NCBI GenBank assembly: GCA_021234155.1
Contig: JAJEKV010000049.1
Location: 10,392,292-10,456,291, forward strand
Reading direction: 5' to 3'
Source: Isoetes taiwanensis
Lineage: Eukaryota; Streptophyta; Lycopodiopsida; Isoetales; Isoetaceae
Length of the DNA: 64,000 bases
The position numbers and the translations under genes were made by a program. Positions 57,612 to 64,000 of this stretch are shown piece after piece. How positions within the stretch are numbered: the stretch's first letter is position 1; each line of letters begins with the position of its first letter. The notes beneath the pieces are model-generated. The model made no database searches, was not told where the DNA came from, and saw only the letters and a program-made list of their open reading frames with translations.

Positions 57612-60070
57612 AGAATAGAATAGAATAGAATAGAATATGATTTTATATCGTCCACGAGGAGACCAAGCGCCTATGGGACCCAAGTACAAAGAGAGAGCAA
57701 GAAAGATATTACTACGGGATTAAAAACCCCGCCCCGAAGGGTTTTCGGAGGAAAAACCAATCTTGACATCTTGCGCACGCTTATATACATAATCACAAGT
57801 AATACCGAGGTTAATGTCGGACGGGGGGCATAACTAAGTCCGCGTATCCATTACCTCCCCCTGAGGTCTGATCCCAACAAAGGCCTTTCGGTAGCTCATG
57901 CAAGGCCCGATGGGGCACAACTAACCGAGCATACCGAGCCGGATATGCTCAAATGCCTGGATGTGCCCGAGGGCGTGACTTTCATCCTCAATGGCGCCTG
58001 TTGGCAAAGATTTACGGACTCTGTCCTCACGCTGCTCCCAAATCCATCTCCCTGTCTCAATCGGAGGTGGTGTGCACTGTCTTGAATGGAAGCAATCACC
58101 CCGCACTTTTTCATGGGTAGATGGGTGCGCGGTAGTGGTGTGGGCCCCTCGTGAGCATGGGATTAACCTCAGCTGCCGATAATTTGCCACCTTGACATGG
58201 GACGGGGCCTCAAAGATCCCAAAGCTTGGCCATGAAGCAAGCATCCAAACTTTGCTTCAAGGCAACGCGTTCCTTGGTGTATGCAGCCGGGTCCACATCA
58301 TTATTACTGACCGGGCTTGCTTGTCTTTCCAAAGCGGGGCTTTGAGTCGCCATGGGCCCATCGCCACCGCCAAAGCAAGGTTGGGCAGCCCAGGCTTCAT
58401 CCATAGCCACCACCTTCCGAAGTAAATAATGTGACGTTCCAAATGCGCCCTCGTAATGGAAGGAAGCCCATGTCTCCGGAGCAAGGTCCGATATGGGACC
58501 GTGGATTTCACTCCCAGGTGCCTGGCCAAGAAGGCCTTACGTACTGCTCTAGATCGTTCCAAGTGGTGAGGGATATCAGCGGCCCCACACTTCTCGCCCC
58601 ATAGAGGAGGACCCGGTTCAACCAAGGCCACTGAACAAGTGTGCCCGTGACCCCATGCATCTGCTACGCCTTGTTTGTTGTTTTGCATTGCATCTGGGGC
58701 TTTCCGGCCTAGGGACTGTGAACCCGATGGATGCATCCCGATTGTGGTAGTAGAAAACTCAATGCCCAAATACTTATAAGATCGAGCCACCTCCACTACC
58801 CCCTGGTAAGTGAATGAGGGAAGGCGTGGGTGCCGGGATGATGGGACCAACAAAGACCCTTGTCTTGGGCCAAGTTAACTCTCATGTCGATGAATTGGCG
58901 TAAAGTGTCCAAAGCATCCGGTGGCGTTGCATGTCCTCGGGGGTATATCGCGGCAGTCAACATCATCGGCATATATGAGTTGCGGATTATGTGGTGCATC
59001 AATCGGCGCTCCGGTGCTCGGCTAGCCATTCTTCTAGGCCGGTCAATGTACAAGCCGAAGAGCGTCGGGGGATAGAGGGCAGCCCCCCGCACCCCAATGC
59101 TACTAACAACGGCTCCCCGGCGGTGTGAGACGGCCCCGGAGCAAGCCTGCATTATAGTGCGTATATAGCATTCTCGCAAGTCGACGGGGTCCCTAGCTGT
59201 CTCAATCGTCCCACAACTTATCCCGAGGCACCGTGTCAAAAGCCTTTCGCGAAATCCACAAAACAACAAGACAGATTCTCCGGGCGCCGATTCGGCTATC
59301 CTCTATGAGTGTTCGCAGAGTGAAGATATGGTCAATAGTAGAATGCCGGGGCGGAAGCCAGCTCGCGTCGAGAACCCGCACTTCTCCATCCTCTGCCCAA
59401 AAGTGTCAATCGCCGCTCAAGAATCCCGCAAGCAACTTGGCAAAGGCAAAGCCCACCATAATGGTATGCGATAGTTGGTCGGGCTGTGGGGTCCCCGCTT
59501 TGTATATGGGCACAACTCTACCGGGTAGTCCGGTCTTGGGGAAGCCTTCTTGCAATGCCCTGTTGAAGAGTCTTTGTGAGAACCGCACCATTGCCACTTG
59601 AGAAGCTCGCCTGCATACCATCCAAATCTGCGCCTTCCCCGTTAGCGGCGTTGCGGGCCCATTATGACATCCCTTCGGTAATGACCCGATTAACTAGGCC
59701 TGTCATGAGGTACTGGGTGCCCGGCTTCCCATTGGGTCATACGACTTGCAAGTATCTCACCCATTGTTCCGGGGTAATATTTCACGTGGCCGTGGCTTAC
59801 TCAAGACCTTTCTCCGAAGGCCCTAGGGTGGCGGTCTAGAAGACCAAACATCATTCTTTGGAGCTCGCAAGGTACCCAGCTTTCTTGGTCTTGAGGAAGG
59901 AGCGGTATTGACTGACGGCCTCGGGCGCGAATGGTGGGGTTCAAAGACTTGGCGAGAAGCCATCGTTTCAAACCCCAGACATTAGCCATCGAACCCCGGT
60001 GATTGCGGGGAAGGTGGTTGCAGCCCCGTGGATCGTCGAGGCCGCCTCTCCCAAAGCATCTGTCCCCCTA
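57612..60070 (-). mobile_element. 5'-truncated LINE with (TTCTA)n tail, present only in unit 2
   Basis: GC-rich against its surroundings. On the minus strand, 5' to 3': reverse transcriptase pieces RVVPIYKAG and TIMVGFAFAKL (about 59,450-59,550), GFSTRAGFRPG, TIDHIFTLRTLIEDSRI, RKAFDTVPR (about 59,230-59,390), LIYADDVD with the YADD catalytic motif (near 58,955-58,985), then the C-terminal part SYKYLGIEFST, KAFLARHLGVKSTVPY and RHGLPSITRAHLERHIIYFG (58,400-58,800). Frameshifts interrupt it. The 3' end has a CCCCGAAGGGG-type hairpin, GGGTCCCATAGGCGCTTGG, CGTGGACGATATAAAAT and the pentanucleotide tail. No endonuclease domain is present. The empty site is at 51,000-51,015 in unit 1. The target duplication is at most about 4 bp (ATAG). 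Confidence 0.92.
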
Positions 60071-60872
60071 ATAGTGAAATCCGACTACAAATCGGACATT
60101 TGCAAATCCGACTACATTGACCTATCGGAGAGAGAATACTAGGAGTGTACAAGTTTATGCTCGGAAGCAAGGCATCTTTAAACAATTTGTGGATGATAAT
60201 AAGTACACGTTTATTACTGGGAAGCAAGACGATGTCACACGTCTATGCATAAAAAAAGGAAGGAAAGAGAGATTATGAGGTTATAAATGCATACACAACT
60301 CTAAACGAACCATTTTTGAAATTTGGCAACGACAATCATGCCCAACTAAGGCATCTTAAAAATTTGTTGGATGGTAATGGTTCACCTACACATTTAAATG
60401 TGAAGCAAGACTTAAGTCCAAGCACCAATATTCACACTTGCACGTTTAAAATGTAAACAAGCAGCGATATTAATAATAGAATATACGAAGAAGTAGCCTA
60501 CTTTTTGCCGATGTGATACCTCCTAGTTGGCATGTTAGGGCCTACTTTTTGCCGATGTGATACCTCCTAGTTGCTCCGATATTCTCCGATATGATGCAAC
60601 CATGATTTTGCTAGCATATGTAAAATGCACTGGCGTATACTTCTAGAATCATCTTGCATCGAGTTTGAAAGTCCAACCACAGGCATCCTATCTAGCATAA
60701 GCATGTTGTAATAACCGTTAATCCATTTAGCTTCAACTTTTTTTCTTATTAAGATCAAAGTGTAGCAAACTTAAATGCTTTATGACCTACGCAGGGAGAA
60801 GAGTTTCGCAAAACAAGTATAATACCAAGACGAGAGGAGCTCTTTATAGAGGGGAAAATTCATCTACCAATC
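60071..60872. other. Spacer upstream of the ZNFX1 fragment, unit 2
   Basis: Copy of 51,004-51,960 without the SINE. No gene. Confidence 0.6.
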
Positions 60873-61352
60873 AAAAAGATAGGGATGAGATACTCTTCCA
60901 TCATAGAGTACCTAGAGACTCATTTCCGGTTGCTTAGAGAAGACTTCATTGAGCCCCTCAGGAATGGCATAAAAAATTACAGAAGTGGAATTCAGAGTGC
61001 AGATGTTAAAGTTTACTTGGATGTTAAGCTTCAAGAAATGTTCTTTGCCAGCAGTGGGATTGAGTACAAAGTTTCCTTCAGGTTAGACAAGCATAAAGAT
61101 ATCTCATGGGATTCTAGCAAAAGATTTTTGGTTCGTTGCTTTGTCTGTCCTATGATGGATTTCAAACACTTATTTGGGCGACAGTTGCAAGTCGTGATGT
61201 GAAGACCTTGTCAGAAAGTACAGTGATCATCCAGCTTGTTCCTGAAATGGATAATCTACAAGACCTTCAAGCATCTTATCTATCTTTTTAGCTTGAAGAC
61301 TTCTGTTTGCTCATCTCTTGCATTTTTCAGAAACTTCAGGGACTCATTAATA
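60873..61352 (+). pseudogene. ZNFX1-type fragment, unit 2
   Basis: Almost identical to 51,961-52,440, including the frameshift before WATVASRDVKTL. Confidence 0.85.
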
Positions 61353-61370
61353 TGGGAGCTCTGCATGTCT

Positions 61371-61463
61371 AAAATCTATGTCTCTCAGCTGTTAGATGTG
61401 GAGCTAGAGAAGTTCAATGATTTCTTCAGGGAAAAAGAAGCGGAGTATGTGATTAGACTACAG
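61371..61463 (+). pseudogene. SPX-domain exon fragment, unit 2
   Basis: Identical in protein to 52,459-52,551, with the same GTAACA donor. Confidence 0.75.
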
Positions 61464-62158
61464 GTAACAATCCTCACTCTTAAATTTGGATGCATATGCT
61501 TGAATGTACTCTATTTTCTTCATCCTAATATAAGATGGCGCTGATATGTTTGTCTTATCTTCAGGGATTTTATTTGGCTATTAACAGTTTCAAGTACATA
61601 CTCAGGGTACTTTCAGACCATGGGGTTAAATTAAACTAAATTTTAAAGTAACCAATTGTTTGTTAATGATAAATTAAGGTTATTTTTGTCAAGCTTTCAC
61701 ACCACTTGTTATGTCAATTACTAACATTACAAATTCTGTTAAAAAAACTTTCAGACATGGGATTTGTTATGTTATCCACTAACATAACAGAATTTGTTAA
61801 AAACATTTTTCGCAACCAAAGTTTGTTATATTAGTTTTTAACATAACAAAATCTGTTAAAAGCGTTTCACATTGCAAAAGCAGACTAATTGTTATAACAT
61901 CTAGTGCACAAACTCATTTTTACAATCCACAAGCATGGCCAAAATGGATGTTTGTTCTTTGTTGGTATCTACTTGGTAAAAATAAGATGTCTCCGATACA
62001 TATGCAATCATTTGCAGAGAAGATCAAGCTAACATCAATTGTACCTCTTAGAGAAGCCAAAGCCACAAGCCAATGCCTCGTCCTTGGATGCCTGATCTGA
62101 CTACTGCAAAGAAGATGGCAGGATACTTTGGACCTTTGGAAACTCAAAGAAGATGGAA

Positions 62159-63787
62159 ACTTGTGTCTTTGATCGCCATCTTGGGTTAGAGATTTTACTT
62201 TAAGAGGTTATGCTGGCCCCATCTTTCCATCAATGGATACATAAATTAAAATTGAATGCAGGGTTTCAAATGTAACAATACGAAGGGGCAGAATATTGAG
62301 TCTGGGTTTTTAGATCACCCTGCACCTCTACTAAATGGATTGCCATGGATGCTCACCCCAAAAAAATCCTTAACGCGGGAGACAATATCAATTTGTCAAT
62401 GAGCTCTGTTGAAGGAATTACTGATGCTTTATTGATGTCCTCTGCCAGCAAATCATAAAGGAATTTTATCTGCTAGGAAAAAACATGTGAGTTGAGGAAG
62501 TGCAGAAAAATGCCTCATCCCACTCTATTTTAATTCTTCAGCACACCCTGTTGTTGTTGCTAGCGTGAAATAAAAGCTGAGTTAGCAGAAAATGACATGC
62601 AGATATATAGTCCAGGGGGAACAAATCCACTTACCAAATGCCATATTGTCATCAAGCATCCATGTTCCTGCATAAAAGCTGAGTTAGCAGAAAATGACAT
62701 GTAGATATACAGTGCAAGGGAACAAATCCACTTACCAGATACCATATTGTCGTCAAGCATCCATGTGGTATAGCTAGTTGGGAAAATTATAACTACCATA
62801 AGGCACTGTGCTTTTATGAAGCTCCGGGAAAAAGAGTAGTTAGAGCACATCAAGACCAAGTTTAGGCATCCAATGATACGAAAATGTGACCAAACACAGG
62901 ATTTATATCTATAATGGCTGGTTATGATGTACCAAAGAAAAGACACAAAGTAACCATATGAAACATATATGCTGTAGAAACTTAAAACTTGTCAAAGATC
63001 CAATGTGCAACCAAATAAAATATCCATACCATTGTAGAATGTCTGATGTAGGTCTTTCCCTTGGAGTTCTTCTTACTTTCATCTTCAGATGTATATCAAT
63101 CTATTTTCCCAAAATCCATGAGATGCGATCCATTTTATGGAGAGAAGACTTGAGTATGTATGGAATCTCCTCACAACACTTAACTCTGCAAATATATGAC
63201 TGCATATTGCTTGTAATTAGTTACATCATCAAATGCGCTACTCGAACCTCTTGGCTTCAAAAATACTTGGAGAATGAATGCTAGATATGGTGTAAACCCT
63301 GCCCAAACAACTGAAAGGCAATTCCTAAAGCATATAAAGCCAATGTGACAATCAAACCATCAAATCGGGAAGGAAAAACCAAGGGAGAAACTCTGAGGCC
63401 AAGATCCTTGTCCAATAAGTGTTTGTATGCAATGGCACATGTGCCGAAAAAATTAGAGAAACAACAATGAAAAGCTTTTTCAAGTGAGAACACTGCAGCA
63501 AAGCAAAGGATTAAGCTGCATATGACCGAAAAATTTAAAATGGGCAGATTCAGAGAAAGCAAAATACATGTTTATATGGAGTTGGATGTCGAGATCATTC
63601 TCCAATCAAATATTCCTATGAAATAGCACATATGCAAGGAAACAATCAGAAGAAACAACAATGATAAACTCTTTAGAATATAGAGGCAGTCATCCCACAT
63701 CAGTCGTTATGCTTGAGCTTGTCTCCTAACGGCTTCCAGCAGGTCTCCCAGCAGCCTCTGTCCATTGATGCAGTCGCAAGCATGGTG
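62159..63787. repeat. Tandem array, unit 3 (partial)
   Basis: It starts like units 1 and 2 and runs to CATGGTGCA, where units 1 and 2 continue TACCCAATTGCC but here a hAT-like end begins. The terpene synthase, ZNFX1 and SPX parts are not in the window. Confidence 0.92.
63281..63562 (-). pseudogene. Unidentified hydrophobic reading frame, unit 3 copy
   Basis: The core is identical to units 1 and 2. The upstream part (CSLILCFAAVFSLEKAFHCC) resembles unit 1, and the end (QLFGQGLHHI) resembles unit 2. Not recognised. Confidence 0.4.
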
Positions 63788-64000
63788 CAATGGAATAAAA
63801 TAACGGCTAAGGTTAGCCAAATGGCTATTTTGTAGCAGTTTTGCCAAGAAAAACGGCTAAAGTAAATGGAAAAAATGCCCAAAAAAAAGAAAATTTTAGC
63901 CCAAATTTTTTGCCGCCCAAGTGAGTTTTTAGGTTGAATAGCCAAACATTTACCTCCAGACATATCCATCAGAACATCGATTAGCTAAACCTAAGATAGA
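63788..64000 (-). mobile_element. hAT-like non-autonomous element, truncated by the window end
   Basis: TAAAATAACGGCTAAGGTTA-GCCAAATGGC, GAAAAACGGCTAAA and AAAAAAAAGAAAATTTTAGC follow the same order as the right half of the element at 44,937-45,425 read in reverse. Its first bases are altered (CAATGG for CAGGGT) and the other end is outside the window. Confidence 0.75.

Larger units (their letters stand above)
53242..62158. repeat. Tandem array, unit 2 (complete, with LINE and solo LTR)
   Basis: Same order as unit 1. It is 8.9 kb long, of which about 2.46 kb is the LINE and 127 bp the LTR with its target duplication. The remainder is about 6.33 kb, almost the size of unit 1 without its SINE. 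Confidence 0.95.

Noticed and set aside
58257-59621. Treating the LINE reading frames as separate host genes
   Set aside because: They fall in the order of reverse transcriptase motifs on one strand, with the YADD motif and a 3' tail.

Overview
The window is nuclear DNA of a land plant: AT-rich, long non-coding stretches, GT-AG introns, and many decayed transposons. Two clues favour a non-seed plant. It carries microbial-type terpene synthase genes (NDxxSxxKE metal motif in a short single-domain protein), a class known from ferns, lycophytes and bryophytes but not from seed plants. The host genes are also scattered among large repeats. A fern is my best guess; the species cannot be read from the sequence.

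Layout. 1-1.9 kb: decayed Ty3/gypsy gag region. 3.4-5.8 kb: a WD40-protein relic and the orphan C-terminus of an E(z)-type histone methyltransferase. 7.6-10.4 kb (minus): the one complete, intact host gene, a seven-coding-exon ACX2-type peroxisomal acyl-CoA oxidase. 11-22.7 kb: repeat-rich DNA with palindromes, Helitron 3' ends, a duplicated 0.9 kb segment, a rearranged partial copy of the ACX2 neighbourhood and microsatellites. 24.2 kb: a relic catalase exon. 32.8-33.4 kb (minus): four well-formed FKBP12 exons with no visible 5' end. 36-46 kb: terpene synthase fragments, Helitron ends, a pair of long-armed foldback elements, and a 5'-truncated L1-type LINE with a hAT-like element nested inside it, both with exact target duplications.

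46.8-63.8 kb: a segmental tandem array of two full units and one partial unit of about 6.3 kb each (insertions removed). Each full unit carries a terpene synthase gene on the minus strand, a decayed terpene synthase fragment on the plus strand facing it, a ZNFX1-type helicase fragment joined to an SPX-domain fragment, and an unidentified hydrophobic reading frame. The units differ by unit-specific insertions: a 131 bp SINE in unit 1, and a 122 bp solo LTR plus a 2.5 kb LINE in unit 2. The matching empty sites are present in the other unit. Unit 3 is cut short by another hAT-like element, which runs off the window.

How the genes work together: ACX2 would do peroxisomal beta-oxidation of long-chain acyl-CoAs. 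The terpene synthase of unit 1 could be active only if its N-terminal frame is real. Nearly everything else is gene debris, and the striking theme is how many unrelated host gene pieces (E(z), WD40, catalase, FKBP12, ACX2, ZNFX1, SPX, terpene synthase) sit among Helitron ends and other mobile elements. No CRISPR, rRNA or free-standing tRNA gene was seen.
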